From a bacterium (GTDB taxonomy: Bacteria; Verrucomicrobiota; Verrucomicrobiia; Limisphaerales; UBA11358), in assembly GCA_021813325.1 (NCBI GenBank), contig JAKALA010000005.1, forward strand, positions 62,001 to 126,000: a stretch of 64,000 nucleotides of DNA, in the 5' to 3' direction. Both the position numbers and the translations under genes were made by a program. Positions 10,518 to 20,789 of this stretch are shown piece by piece (within the stretch, counting starts at the first letter, position 1; every line of letters starts with the position of its first letter). The notes under the pieces are model-generated. The model had not been told where the DNA came from, ran no database searches, and saw only the letters and a list, made by a program, of their open reading frames with translations.

Positions 10518-11167
10518 TTAGCCTCCTTTTTTTTGCCAAAGCGATTTTCGGCTCCCGCCATGAGTCGTTGAATGTTGGATTTATGTTTGTAAATGGCCAG
10601 CGCGCCAAGCGCGGTGGTCACGATGCCCAGGAAATAATTGTGTGGTTGCATAATCCAAACTGCCGTTGGCAAAGCAATGGCACCGGAAATGGAGCCTACT
10701 GAGATATAACGCGTCAGCACTACCGCGAGAATGAAAACAACAAGCGCAATCAACAACGGCCAAGGCGCCAACGCGAGGTAAACACCGGCTGTCGTGGCGA
10801 TGCCCTTGCCACCTTTGAACTTCAACCAGCAGGTGTAGTTGTGGCCGAGCACGGCACAGATGCCAGCGAGTATTACGCAATTCTGCGCCTGCTGAAATGA
10901 AGCCATCAGGCCAGTTGCATTCGGGCTGAAATTGCAATAAATGATGAGTCCAAGCCAAACCGCCATGTAACCCTTCGTCGCATCCAGCAATAGCACCGCA
11001 ATTCCTATCGGCTTGCCCAAAACCCGCATGGCGTTGGTGGCGCCAATGTTGCCGCTGCCCACGCTGCGAATGTCAATGCCCTTGGCTTTCGCCGCCAAAA
11101 ACCCGAACGGGATGGAGCCAAGCAGATACGCACCGAGCGCCGTGACGATGTAGGCAATGTATGGCAC
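10514..11167 (-). CDS. plsY: Glycerol-3-phosphate acyltransferase PlsY
   Basis: GSIPFGFLAAK, GSGNIGATNAMR, GHNYTCWLKFKGGKGIATT motifs; overlaps gpsA start. Confidence 0.93.
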   Translation of the reverse strand: MPYIAYIVTALGAYLLGSIPFGFLAAKAKGIDIRSVGSGNIGATNAMRVLGKPIGIAVLLLDATKGYMAVWLGLIIYCNFSPNATGLMASFQQAQNCVILAGICAVLGHNYTCWLKFKGGKGIATTAGVYLALAPWPLLIALVVFILAVVLTRYISVGSISGAIALPTAVWIMQPHNYFLGIVTTALGALAIYKHKSNIQRLMAGAENRFGKKKEAK

Positions 11168-11347
11168 GGCGATAATCTAACGGTTGCCGGCTGAAAGTTG
11201 AAAGTTGAAAGTTCAACCTGACGGCTCACACCAGGACGAATAGCCAAAATCATTTCTCGCGGTGGCAATTCATTTTCTTTGCACCTTTGCGCCTTTGCGT
11301 GAGCAATTTTGATTTTCCGCCAGCGGCTTTACTGGCAAACTTCGCGC

Positions 11348-12382
11348 ATGGCAAAAGTCAAAGTCGCCGTCCTCGGCACTGGTTCGCTCGGTCAGCATCA
11401 CACTCGCATCTATTCCGAACTGCACGCCGCCGGCAAAGTGGAACTTACCGGCATTTATGATGCCCACGCGGAGACCGCCCGCAAAATCGCCGACAAACAT
11501 CAACTGCGCGTCTTCAGTTCGATCGCGGAAGCGGCATCTGCCAGCGATGCCTTGAACGTTGTCACGCCAACCATCACGCATTACGAGATTGCCAAGGAAT
11601 TGCTTGCCCAGGGAAAACACGTTCTGGTCGAAAAGCCCATGACCAGCGAGACCACGCAGGCAGCTGAATTGATCCAACTTGCCCAGGCGAAGAACTGCGT
11701 GTTGCAGGTCGGTCATGTGGAACGATTCAATCCCGTTTTCAAATTTTTGGAAGACGCCGCCACGGAACCCAAATTCATCGAATGCCACCGGCTTTCACCC
11801 TATCCCGCCCGTTCCATGGACATTGGCGTAGTGCTGGATTTGATGATTCACGATCTTGATATTGTGCTCGCGTTCGTGAAATCCCCGGTCGTCAACGTGG
11901 AAGGCGTGGGCATTCCCGTGTTGAGCAAGAGCGAGGATATTGCGAATGCGCGACTGCGCTTTGCCAATGGCTGTATCGCCAACCTGACCGTCAGCCGCAT
12001 CAGCCCGGAGCGGATGCGGAAGATCCGCGTATTCAGCGGCCCCACGAATCCCTGTTACATCTCGCTGGATTATCGTTTGCAGGAAGGCTTCATTTACCGC
12101 GTGGCCCGCGAAGGCGAGGAGGAAACGCCCTTCATCAAAAAGGTGCTCGCCGCCAAGCTCGGCATTGGCAAGGACTCGGCGATTGTCAGTGAATTTGCCG
12201 GTCGCAAAATCGTGCGCGAGCCGGTTCCGATCAACAAAGACGAGCCGCTGAAACTGGAGTTGCAGCATTTCGTCAATTGCGTTCGCGAGAAACAAACGCC
12301 CGTGGTGAGCGGTGAAGCCGGCAAACGCGCGCTCGATCTGGCGTTTGAAATCACGCGTCAGATTCAACAAATCAAGCAGTGA
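11348..12382 (+). CDS. Gfo/Idh/MocA family oxidoreductase
   Basis: Rossmann VAVLGTGSLGQHHTRIY and GKHVLVEKPMTSE; near lpxB. Confidence 0.88.
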   Translation: MAKVKVAVLGTGSLGQHHTRIYSELHAAGKVELTGIYDAHAETARKIADKHQLRVFSSIAEAASASDALNVVTPTITHYEIAKELLAQGKHVLVEKPMTSETTQAAELIQLAQAKNCVLQVGHVERFNPVFKFLEDAATEPKFIECHRLSPYPARSMDIGVVLDLMIHDLDIVLAFVKSPVVNVEGVGIPVLSKSEDIANARLRFANGCIANLTVSRISPERMRKIRVFSGPTNPCYISLDYRLQEGFIYRVAREGEEETPFIKKVLAAKLGIGKDSAIVSEFAGRKIVREPVPINKDEPLKLELQHFVNCVREKQTPVVSGEAGKRALDLAFEITRQIQQIKQ

Positions 12383-12391
12383 AAGCGGGAT

Positions 12392-12952
12392 TTATTTGGC
12401 AGAAGTCTGATTGGGTTGCCATTCGGATCGCAACAGACCGTAGAATGCGTGATCCACATAGGCGTCGCCCAGCCGTTCCACCTGCCGAATAATGCCTTCC
12501 AATTTGAATCCCAGGCGTTCAGGAATCCGCCGGCTGCGGGCATTTTCCGTGGCGCACTCAATCGTGATACGGTTCACATTCAGTTCGTTGAAACAGTAGT
12601 TAATCACCGCGCGACAACTGGCGGTCATGATTCCACGACCTTGATGTGCTTCATCCAGCCAGTAGCTCAAGGCCGTCCAGCCGTTCGTTCGATCAAGATT
12701 CAAATGGTGAATCATCCCGCATAACCGGTCTTCGAACCAGATGCCAAAACAAAAACCTTCTGCCTTGCCATTTTGCTGCTGCCAAATTTGAATTGCTTGG
12801 CCGACATCTGTTTCAGAGCGGACCAGATTAACCCACGGCAACCACCGGGTTAGCTGGCTGCGATTGTTTTCCAACATCCAGCTTAATTCCAAGCCGTGCT
12901 GGGCTTCAAGTGGGCGTAAAACTGTATGTCGATTGACTGTCAGCGAAATCAT
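12392..12952 (-). CDS. GNAT N-acetyltransferase (RimJ/RimL-like)
   Basis: GYWLDEAHQGRGIMTASCRAVINYCFNELNVNRI and NARSRRIPERLGFKLEG. Confidence 0.85.
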   Translation of the reverse strand: MISLTVNRHTVLRPLEAQHGLELSWMLENNRSQLTRWLPWVNLVRSETDVGQAIQIWQQQNGKAEGFCFGIWFEDRLCGMIHHLNLDRTNGWTALSYWLDEAHQGRGIMTASCRAVINYCFNELNVNRITIECATENARSRRIPERLGFKLEGIIRQVERLGDAYVDHAFYGLLRSEWQPNQTSAK

Positions 12953-13020
12953 TTCGTGGCCATTAAGCTGTGAATTCAGATTTGCTCCTCAGCCATGGCC
13001 AACACGACCAACTTGAATCA

Positions 13021-13422
13021 TCAGGCTAATGCATTGAGGGCAATTCCATCTTTCGCCGAAAGCGAGCTGGCTTTGCCTGCTGAACTTCCGCTTTGCTCAT
13101 CAACTTTATGGTTCTTCAATGCCGATTCTAGATTTGTAAATGCTTGTTGCGCTGCGGAAAGATCGCCCGATTGAATCGCCCTGGTCAGGTTCTGATAGTT
13201 TGCATTCGCGTTCATGTTCCGCCCAAAAGGCTGAACCCCATCAGAAATGGAGCGGGCAGACCAAGATTGCTCCAGAGTGTGCAAGGCATTTTGAGCTAAT
13301 GAAAGATTCCCGTATGACAAAGCCGTGCCAATGGATTTCAAATCATTATTTGCCGGCCCCGAATCCTCTTCAATCGGGCGCCTGTAATTCGCAGGCATGA
13401 AAACGCTGGATATACTGCTCAT
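13021..13422 (-). CDS. Hypothetical protein with two internal approx. 30-aa repeats
   Basis: Repeats DLKSIGTALSYGNLSLAQNALHTLEQ and NYQNLTRAIQSGDLSAAQQAFTNLES; likely start MSSISSVF. Confidence 0.6.
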   Translation of the reverse strand: MSSISSVFMPANYRRPIEEDSGPANNDLKSIGTALSYGNLSLAQNALHTLEQSWSARSISDGVQPFGRNMNANANYQNLTRAIQSGDLSAAQQAFTNLESALKNHKVDEQSGSSAGKASSLSAKDGIALNALA

Positions 13423-13600
13423 AAACCATTCCGTTGCTTCATTTGTTTCATTGCAGATCGGAATCCGCCGTATCTTGTCATCGGCTGTTTGCGGAGAAAC
13501 TTGAGGGATAAATTCAACGGTTTTGACTTGGCTGAATTTCATCCCGGCCAGCCGTCAAAATTTGCTCCATGACGCCATGTCTCTGTGGCAAACTGACCGG

Positions 13601-14761
13601 GTGAAGCCGAAAACATTCATGCTCATTGCCGGTGAAGCCAGTGGCGATCTGCTCGCAGCGGAATTGGTTGCGGCTCTGCGGGCAAAGCTGCCGGACGCCC
13701 GGTTTTTCGGCGCTGGGGGCGCTAAAATGGCCGCCGCAAATGTCGAACTGGCTTTTGACATGACCCAACACGCCATGGTCGGCATCCCGACCGTCGGCAA
13801 GTATCTCAAATTGCGGCAGATGGGAGATCAATTACGGGAAATGGCCATCAAGCGCGCCCCGGATGTGGTTATCGGCATTGATTATGGCGGGTTCAACCTG
13901 CGATTCGGCCACGCCATTAAACGCTATATCCGCGAAAACCCATTCTCCACCTGGAAACCGAAGCTGGTGCAATTTGTCTCTCCGCAAGTCTGGGCATCCC
14001 GCCCGCGACGCGCCCGGCAGATTGCCGCCGACTACGATCTGTTGCTGAGTATTTTCCCCTTTGAGAAAGCGTGGTATGCCGCCCGGGTTCCGCAATTGCG
14101 TGTCGAATTTGTAGGCCATCCCATGATAGACCGTTTTGCCAGGGAAGATTTGGAATTCGCCCGGCGAGGTTCAGAGCGCTCTTCTACTCCGAATCATCAG
14201 GCCAAAATCCTGTTGCTGCCGGGCAGTCGAACGGGCGAGTTAAAACAGCACTTGCCGGTGATGCTTCAAGCCTTGCAATTGATCCAACAAAAATTGCCGG
14301 AGGCCAAAGCCAAAATGGTCCTGCCCAATCCGGCCCTGATGCGGCTGGCCCAATCATTGGGAGCAAAACTGGAAATTCAAATCGGCGAACTGCCCTGGGC
14401 CTTGTCGGAAGCGGACGTGGTATTGACCAAAACCGGCACCGTCACCATGGAATGCGCCTACTTCGGCGCGCCGGCCGTTACGCTGTATCGCAAGCAACTC
14501 TTGGGACTGGCCTTGGCGCTCCGCATTATCAAAATAAAAACGCTGACCATGCCGAATTTGCTGGCCGGCGAGGAAGTTTATCCCGAATTTCTGCAAAAGG
14601 CTGCCACCCCGCAAAACTTGGCGGAAGCCACGCTCGCCCTGCTGCAAGACCCAGCCAGACAGCAAAAAATCAAACGGCAGCTCGCCCAGATCATCGATTC
14701 GCTTGGCCAGCCGGGCGCCCCGAAACGCGCGGCGGACGCGGTCTTGAGCTTGTTTCCATGA
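13601..14761 (+). CDS. lpxB: Lipid-A-disaccharide synthase (start uncertain: 13577 or 13601)
   Basis: MLIAGEASGDLLAAELV, QFVSPQVWASRPRRARQIA, LLPGSRTGELKQHLPV. Confidence 0.92.
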   Translation: MKPKTFMLIAGEASGDLLAAELVAALRAKLPDARFFGAGGAKMAAANVELAFDMTQHAMVGIPTVGKYLKLRQMGDQLREMAIKRAPDVVIGIDYGGFNLRFGHAIKRYIRENPFSTWKPKLVQFVSPQVWASRPRRARQIAADYDLLLSIFPFEKAWYAARVPQLRVEFVGHPMIDRFAREDLEFARRGSERSSTPNHQAKILLLPGSRTGELKQHLPVMLQALQLIQQKLPEAKAKMVLPNPALMRLAQSLGAKLEIQIGELPWALSEADVVLTKTGTVTMECAYFGAPAVTLYRKQLLGLALALRIIKIKTLTMPNLLAGEEVYPEFLQKAATPQNLAEATLALLQDPARQQKIKRQLAQIIDSLGQPGAPKRAADAVLSLFP

Positions 14762-15012
14762 AAGACCTGACCCATCCCATCTGGATCAAACTGAAAGGAA
14801 TCCTGTTCCTGCTCATCGGGCTTGCGTCGGCCACATTGATCTTGCTCGACAACTGGAAATGGCAAACCGCCATTCTGCTGGCGGTTGTCATCTGGAGTTT
14901 CTGCCGTTTTTATTACTTTGCGTTTTACGTCATCGAGAAATACGTGGACCCGAATTACAAGTTCTCCGGTCTCTTTGCTTTTGCCAGATATTTGATGCGG
15001 CGGCGCAAGTAA
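14758..15012 (+). CDS. Small two-TM membrane protein
   Basis: ATGA overlap with lpxB stop; MKDLTHPIWIKLKGILFLLIGLASATLILLDNW... Confidence 0.75.
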   Translation: MKDLTHPIWIKLKGILFLLIGLASATLILLDNWKWQTAILLAVVIWSFCRFYYFAFYVIEKYVDPNYKFSGLFAFARYLMRRRK

Positions 15013-15124
15013 ATCTCCGTGCTGGATTTCCCCCCTCGCAAAAGTTCGCGCGTCGGGCAACTCAAACCTTGTTCACGTTCCCGTTTTGGCTTTCCTTATT
15101 TCACCTGCGTTTTAACTTTTAGTC

Positions 15125-15616
15125 ATGGAATCACTGCACGCGCCCTGGCGCATTGAATATATTTTAGCGCCCAAGCCAAAGCTGGAAACGAGCTTGTTCA
15201 CCAGCATTGCCCAGTCGGACGACGACATTGGCAACCACGTGATTGCCCGCGACCGCACCTGCTACGCCCTGCTCAATCGTTACCCTTACAACGGCGGACA
15301 TTTAATGGTGGTTCCCTACAAAGCCGTGGCCGATCTGCACGGACTGACGGATGAAGAACTCGCGGATTTGTGGAAACTGGCACGCCGCTGCATCTCCGCC
15401 CTCAAGGCCATCATGAAGCCGGACGGGTTTAATGTGGGCATCAACCTCGGCAAAGTTGCCGGCGCGGGCATCGTCGAACACCTGCACATTCACATTGTGC
15501 CGCGGTGGAATGGCGATACGAATTTCATGCCGGTCATTGCCGGAACCGGCGTGGTGCCGGACGCCCTGCTGGACATCGCCGCAAAACTTCGAACGGAACT
15601 GGCAAAGCAAATTTAA
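15125..15616 (+). CDS. HIT family protein
   Basis: NRYPYNGGHLMVVPY and EHLHIHIVPRWNGD histidine triad. Confidence 0.92.
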   Translation: MESLHAPWRIEYILAPKPKLETSLFTSIAQSDDDIGNHVIARDRTCYALLNRYPYNGGHLMVVPYKAVADLHGLTDEELADLWKLARRCISALKAIMKPDGFNVGINLGKVAGAGIVEHLHIHIVPRWNGDTNFMPVIAGTGVVPDALLDIAAKLRTELAKQI

Positions 15617-15619
15617 ACT

Positions 15620-16585
15620 GTGGCCACGGAAACACTTCATTTTGAAAACGCGCGGTTCGCGCAGCAACTGTTCAACCATGAGCCGCGCAATCTGGCTTTG
15701 CTCGAACCGGAACTCGGCGTCAAAGCCACCGCGCGCGAAGGCTGGATCAAGCTGGAAGGAACTCCGGACGCCATTGAACGCGCCCGGCATCTTTTTGCTT
15801 CCTTGGAAAGTTTGCTGAAAGCGGGTTCGCCGGTCAAAAACCGTGAATTCACTCACGCTTTAAACGTCGTGAAAAACGAAGGCGGCACCGCGCTGAAGGA
15901 CTTGGTCAGCGATCGCGTGATGACACACGAACGCAAGCCCGGCGTCACGGCCAAAACGGTCGGGCAGAAAAAATATCTCGATGCCATTCGCAAGCACGAC
16001 ATCACATTTGGCATTGGTCCCGCCGGCACCGGCAAGACTTATCTGGCGGTCGCCATGGCACTCGCCGCCCTGCGTGAGGGCGGCATTTCACGCCTCATTC
16101 TGACCCGTCCCGCCGTCGAAGCCGGCGAGGCGCTGGGATTTTTGCCCGGCGACCTTTACGAAAAGATCACGCCATATTTGCGGCCATTGCACGATGCGTT
16201 GCACGACATGCTGCCGGCGGAAGAATTACAACGCCACACCGAGCGCAGCACCATTGAAATTGCACCGCTGGCCTACATGCGCGGGCGAACGTTGAACAAC
16301 GCCTTCATCATTCTGGACGAGGCGCAAAATGCCACCACCGAACAAATGCTGATGTTTCTCACCCGGCTTGGTCATGGTTCAAAGGCTGTGATCACGGGCG
16401 ACGAAACCCAGACCGACCTGCCCGCGCACAAGCATTCCGGCCTGGCCGAAGCGCACCGCGCCCTGAAACACACGGAAGGCATTGCCATCATCGAATTCTC
16501 CAAACGCGACGTCGTCCGGCATCCGCTGGTGCAGCGCATCATCGCCGCCTATGAGCACCATCGCGGCACCGCCCAGAAGGAATGA
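15620..16585 (+). CDS. phoH: PhoH family ATPase
   Basis: GIGPAGTGKTYLAVAMA, ILDEAQNATTEQM. Confidence 0.93.
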   Translation: MATETLHFENARFAQQLFNHEPRNLALLEPELGVKATAREGWIKLEGTPDAIERARHLFASLESLLKAGSPVKNREFTHALNVVKNEGGTALKDLVSDRVMTHERKPGVTAKTVGQKKYLDAIRKHDITFGIGPAGTGKTYLAVAMALAALREGGISRLILTRPAVEAGEALGFLPGDLYEKITPYLRPLHDALHDMLPAEELQRHTERSTIEIAPLAYMRGRTLNNAFIILDEAQNATTEQMLMFLTRLGHGSKAVITGDETQTDLPAHKHSGLAEAHRALKHTEGIAIIEFSKRDVVRHPLVQRIIAAYEHHRGTAQKE

Positions 16586-17055
16586 ACGTCGCCATTGTCA
16601 ACCGCCAGCGCAGCAGGAAGATCAATACCCGGCTGCTGAAGCAAATGATCGGGGAATTGTTCTCTGAATTGAAAATCAGCGAAGCCGAGTTGGGCATCAT
16701 CCTCGTCGGCGCCCGGGAAATGGCGCGGGTCAACCGGGAATTTTTGCAGCACGAAGGTTCCACCGACGTCATCACCTTTGACCATCGGGATGAACCATTG
16801 CCCACCGATCAGGTTCACGGTGAACTATTCATTTGTGTGGATGACGCCATCAAGCAGGCCGGGGAATTCAAGACCACCTGGCAATCTGAAATCGTTCGAT
16901 ATGTGGTTCATGGCGTTCTGCATCTGCTGGGCTACGATGATTTGCAACCGCATTTGCGCCGGGTCATGAAACGCGAGGAAAACCGGCTCGTGCGCCGGCT
17001 TGAAAAACGCTTTTCACTCGCGGAACTATCCTCCGCCGGTAAAATTGGGGCGTGA
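16582..17055 (+). CDS. ybeY: Endoribonuclease YbeY
   Basis: VNREFLQHEGSTDVITF and YVVHGVLHLLGYDD (HGxLHLxGYD). Confidence 0.9.
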   Translation: MNVAIVNRQRSRKINTRLLKQMIGELFSELKISEAELGIILVGAREMARVNREFLQHEGSTDVITFDHRDEPLPTDQVHGELFICVDDAIKQAGEFKTTWQSEIVRYVVHGVLHLLGYDDLQPHLRRVMKREENRLVRRLEKRFSLAELSSAGKIGA

Positions 17056-17717
17056 GAAAGAATTTATTCGCGCGGTGGCGGGCCAGTTTTTTTGCCGGAT
17101 TGGCGGTTACCCTGCCCGCCTTGCTGACCATTGCCGTCATCAAGTGGCTGTTCGGCACCATTTCCAGCTTTACGGACACGCTGCTGTTCTTTCTGCCCTA
17201 TCTTCTACCGCCGAGTGAAGTTTATCAAAACGGCCAGGCGGGACCGATGCTCTGGCATTGGAGTCTGCTGGCGCTTCTCTTTGCCATAACGCTGATTACC
17301 GGGGTTGGTCTGCTGGCGCGTTATTACATCGGCAAACGCATGATCGAGTGGATCGACCTCACCATGATGAGCGTGCCGTTCGTCAACAAGTTTTACGGCG
17401 CCATCAAGCAGGTCAACGAAGCTTTTTCGGGGAATAAAAACTCGTTCAAAACGGTGGTCATGGTGGAATTCCCGCGCGAAGGCATGTATTCCGTCGGCTT
17501 TCTGACCAGTGAACAGCATGCGGAAGTGCAGCAAAAGACGAAGGAAAATGTCGTGGCGGTGTTTATTCCCACCACCCCCAATCCGACTTCCGGATTTCTC
17601 CTGCTGGTGCCCGAAGAAAAAGTTACCAAACTGGACATGAGCGTAGCCGACGGCATTAAATACATCGTCAGCCTCGGCTCCATTTCGCCGGAACAACTTC
17701 CGCTTCACAGCCAATGA
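17052..17717 (+). CDS. DUF502 family membrane protein
   Basis: FFAGLAVTLPALLTIAVIKWLFG; VFIPTTPNPTSGFLLLVPEEKV. Confidence 0.88.
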   Translation: MRKNLFARWRASFFAGLAVTLPALLTIAVIKWLFGTISSFTDTLLFFLPYLLPPSEVYQNGQAGPMLWHWSLLALLFAITLITGVGLLARYYIGKRMIEWIDLTMMSVPFVNKFYGAIKQVNEAFSGNKNSFKTVVMVEFPREGMYSVGFLTSEQHAEVQQKTKENVVAVFIPTTPNPTSGFLLLVPEEKVTKLDMSVADGIKYIVSLGSISPEQLPLHSQ

Positions 17718-18361
17718 TCGAGTCTGCCCGTGGCATCATCCTACGCACCCGGCCACTGACTGAAACCAGCCTGATCATTCACTGGCTGACGCCAGAGTTT
17801 GGCCGGTTGGCCACCGTGGCCAAGGGCGCCCGCCGCCCCAAGTCACCGTTCGCCGGCAAGCTGGATTTGTTCTACGCAGCGGATTTCACCTTCACCCGCA
17901 GCCGCAGCTCTGAATTGCACGCCCTGCGGGAAACCCAGTTGCTGGATACGCACCGCGCCATCCGCGAAGACCTTTCCAAGCTTCAGCAGGCCGGCTACGT
18001 CACAGCGTTCATTGAACAAACCACAGAGACCGAAACGCCGATGCCGGAAATTTTTGACTTGGCCAGCGGTTTCCTCAGATGGCTTTGCCTGGCAGAACCC
18101 GCCCCGCAAAACATTCTGGCACTGGAACTCAAATTGCTACGGGAACTTGGACAATTGCCAGAGGTTGAAGAAACGCGATTAACGTCTGGCGCCAAAAAAG
18201 TTGCTGAAATGCTGTTGAATGACGAGTGGAGCCGCCTTAACCGGCTAAAATTAAGCCAGTTGCAATGCGAAGAATTGCAACAGTGGCTGCACCATTTTTT
18301 GACATTTCATCTCGGACGCGCGCCCCGGGGACGAGCCGCCGCCTTGAGGGGAAAACCGTGA
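17714..18361 (+). CDS. recO: DNA repair protein RecO
   Basis: RGIILRTRPLTETSLIIHWLTPEFGRLATVAKGARRPKSPFAGKLDLFY. Confidence 0.9.
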   Translation: MIESARGIILRTRPLTETSLIIHWLTPEFGRLATVAKGARRPKSPFAGKLDLFYAADFTFTRSRSSELHALRETQLLDTHRAIREDLSKLQQAGYVTAFIEQTTETETPMPEIFDLASGFLRWLCLAEPAPQNILALELKLLRELGQLPEVEETRLTSGAKKVAEMLLNDEWSRLNRLKLSQLQCEELQQWLHHFLTFHLGRAPRGRAAALRGKP

Positions 18362-18404
18362 CACGTTTCGACCCCAAAACTGCCTATTTTTTAGGCTGCT
18401 TAGA

Positions 18405-20789
18405 ATGATTTTGAAGTTCGCAAAACGATTCGCCAGCGCGCGCGCGCAACTGGTGGTGAGCGTATTGCTGGGCATCGTGCCCGTTTTATTATTCACCTTG
18501 CTGCTGAATCAGGACTGGTTCTGGGAACTGGCTCCCGAAACATTGCGCCCATATGCGGCGTGCCTGCCCTGGCTCAGCGTGGTCATCGGTCTGCTGGCTC
18601 TGGCCGCCGCGTGGCTGGGCGGCGAACGTTTCATCCTGCAACAAGTTCGCGGGTTGTCCCGCGCCGTTTTGCGATTGACCGCCGGCGATCTGAAGACGCG
18701 TTCCGGCCTGCACGATGCGACCGGCGAAATTGCCCAGCTCGCCAGACGGTTTGACGACATGGCCACGTCGCTGCTGCTGCGCCAAAACGAGCGCGATGAA
18801 GCCGACCGCAAACTGCTCAATAAAGCCATGCAACAAGCCGCCGTGGCGGCGGTGGGCCAGTGCGCGTTAACCAACCGCAACCTTGAAGTCATCTATGAAC
18901 AGGCGGTTTATCGCGTCGCCGAAATGTTCGCCGTCGAATACGCCCTCTTGTTGCAGCGGCTGCCGGATGGCCGGCTGCATCCCATCGCCGCTTACGGCCT
19001 CACTCCGGGAGCATCCGGGGAAACCGCCGCCCGAAATGACGAAGGCTCGCAAATGGCCTGGACCGCCGACACCGGCGAAGTGTCCATCGTCGATGACTGG
19101 ACGCGCGAAAATCGCTTCACGCAGTCGCCCAGGCTGATTGAACTGGGCGTGGTCAGCGGCGCGGCCGTGGCCATTCCCACGCGCGGCAAACCATTTGGCG
19201 TGCTGGCCGCGCATACGACCCATCGCCGCGAATTTTCACCGGATGATGTCCAGTTTCTCCTCGCCATTGCCAACGTGGTGGGCATGGCCACCGAACGCAT
19301 CCGCGCCGAACAGGAGACGGAAAAAATCGCCGCGTTCATCAAGGAAAACCCCAACGCGGCGCTGGAAATTTCCGCCGACGCCACGGTCACTTATTTCAAC
19401 GATGCCGCAGAACGGCTGGCATTTTCGCTGGGCCGGAGCCATCCGCAGGAATTGCTGCCGGAAACCCTGCCCCAGATCATTTATCACTGTCTGCTCACCG
19501 GGCAGGGCGAAAAGAACCTGGCCACGAAGGTGAACGGTCACACCATCTCGTGGGTGTTTCAGCCGCTCACCTCCAGCGGCGTGGTGCATTGCTATGGCGA
19601 GGACATCACCATGCAGTTGAATTTGGAGGCGCAATTGCTCCAATCCGAGAAGATGAAAACCTTTGGTCAGTTCGCCGCCGGAATCGCGCATGATTTCAAC
19701 AACATGTTGACGATCATCCAAGGCCATTCCGGAAAATTGCTGACGGATGATTCGTTGCCACCGGAAGCCAAAGAGTCGCTCACGCAGGTGTATTCCGCCG
19801 GCGACCGGGCGGCCCGCCTGACCCGCCAACTGCTCCTGACCAGTCGGAAAAATGTGATGCAACCCAGGCTGCTGGATCTGCGCGAGGTGGTCGGCAGCAT
19901 CAGCAAAATGCTTGAGCGTCTCGTGGGCGAAACCATTCGGTTACATTTTCAGTGCCCGGAGCTTTTGCCAATGGTTTATGCCGACCAGAGCATGGTGGAA
20001 CAAGTCGTCATGAACCTGGCCAGCAACGCCCGTGACGCCATGCCCAATGGCGGGGTGCTCGCCATTGACATTTCCGAGACGTTTGTGGCCGAGGACTACA
20101 TGGAAAAATATCCCGATGCCGTCGCCGGGCAATACCTCAAGCTTCAGGTCACCGACAGCGGCTGCGGTATGGATGAAGCCACCCGCGCCCACATTTTTGA
20201 ACCGTTTTTCACCACCAAAGACGTCGGCAAAGGCACCGGACTGGGACTGGCCACCGTGTTCAACATCACCCGCCAGCATAACGGCTGGGTCGAAGTCGCC
20301 AGCGAACCCGGCATCGGCTCCACTTTCACCGTTTATTTGCCGGCGAGCGCCGAATCCATTTCTGAACCAACTCAAGAACCGCCCGCGGAACCGTCACCTG
20401 TCGTTGGCGGCGATGAAACCGTTTTAATCGTGGAAGACGAAGACATGCTTCGCGAGTTGGCGCGGGATGTTCTCCGCGACTGCGGTTATCACACATTGGA
20501 AGCTTCGTCAGGACGCCAGGCGCTCAACCTCTGGGAAGACCACGGCCGATTGATCGACCTGTTGGTCACGGACATGGTCATGCCGGAAGGCATCTCCGGC
20601 GTCGCCCTGGCCGAGCATTTGGTTTCGGAAAAGCCCCAGCTCAAAGTCGTTTACATGAGCGGCTACACCGCCGACGACATCAACCCTGATCTGCTGCAAC
20701 GCACCAACGCCAGCTTTATTCAAAAGCCCTATAGCCACGTTGAACTGGCGAAAGTGGTGCGCGAATGTTTGGATGCCGCCGTTGGCTAA
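18405..20789 (+). CDS. Hybrid sensor histidine kinase (HAMP-GAF-PAS-HisKA-HATPase-REC)
   Basis: GIAHDFNNMLTIIQGHSGKL, GTGLGLATVFNI, REC VLIVEDEDMLRELARDVL...LVTDMVMPEG. Confidence 0.9.
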   Translation: MILKFAKRFASARAQLVVSVLLGIVPVLLFTLLLNQDWFWELAPETLRPYAACLPWLSVVIGLLALAAAWLGGERFILQQVRGLSRAVLRLTAGDLKTRSGLHDATGEIAQLARRFDDMATSLLLRQNERDEADRKLLNKAMQQAAVAAVGQCALTNRNLEVIYEQAVYRVAEMFAVEYALLLQRLPDGRLHPIAAYGLTPGASGETAARNDEGSQMAWTADTGEVSIVDDWTRENRFTQSPRLIELGVVSGAAVAIPTRGKPFGVLAAHTTHRREFSPDDVQFLLAIANVVGMATERIRAEQETEKIAAFIKENPNAALEISADATVTYFNDAAERLAFSLGRSHPQELLPETLPQIIYHCLLTGQGEKNLATKVNGHTISWVFQPLTSSGVVHCYGEDITMQLNLEAQLLQSEKMKTFGQFAAGIAHDFNNMLTIIQGHSGKLLTDDSLPPEAKESLTQVYSAGDRAARLTRQLLLTSRKNVMQPRLLDLREVVGSISKMLERLVGETIRLHFQCPELLPMVYADQSMVEQVVMNLASNARDAMPNGGVLAIDISETFVAEDYMEKYPDAVAGQYLKLQVTDSGCGMDEATRAHIFEPFFTTKDVGKGTGLGLATVFNITRQHNGWVEVASEPGIGSTFTVYLPASAESISEPTQEPPAEPSPVVGGDETVLIVEDEDMLRELARDVLRDCGYHTLEASSGRQALNLWEDHGRLIDLLVTDMVMPEGISGVALAEHLVSEKPQLKVVYMSGYTADDINPDLLQRTNASFIQKPYSHVELAKVVRECLDAAVG

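Noticed and set aside
20786-20789. Overlapping convergent stop codons of the hybrid kinase and proS
   Set aside because: Real, but a common consequence of compact convergent genes.
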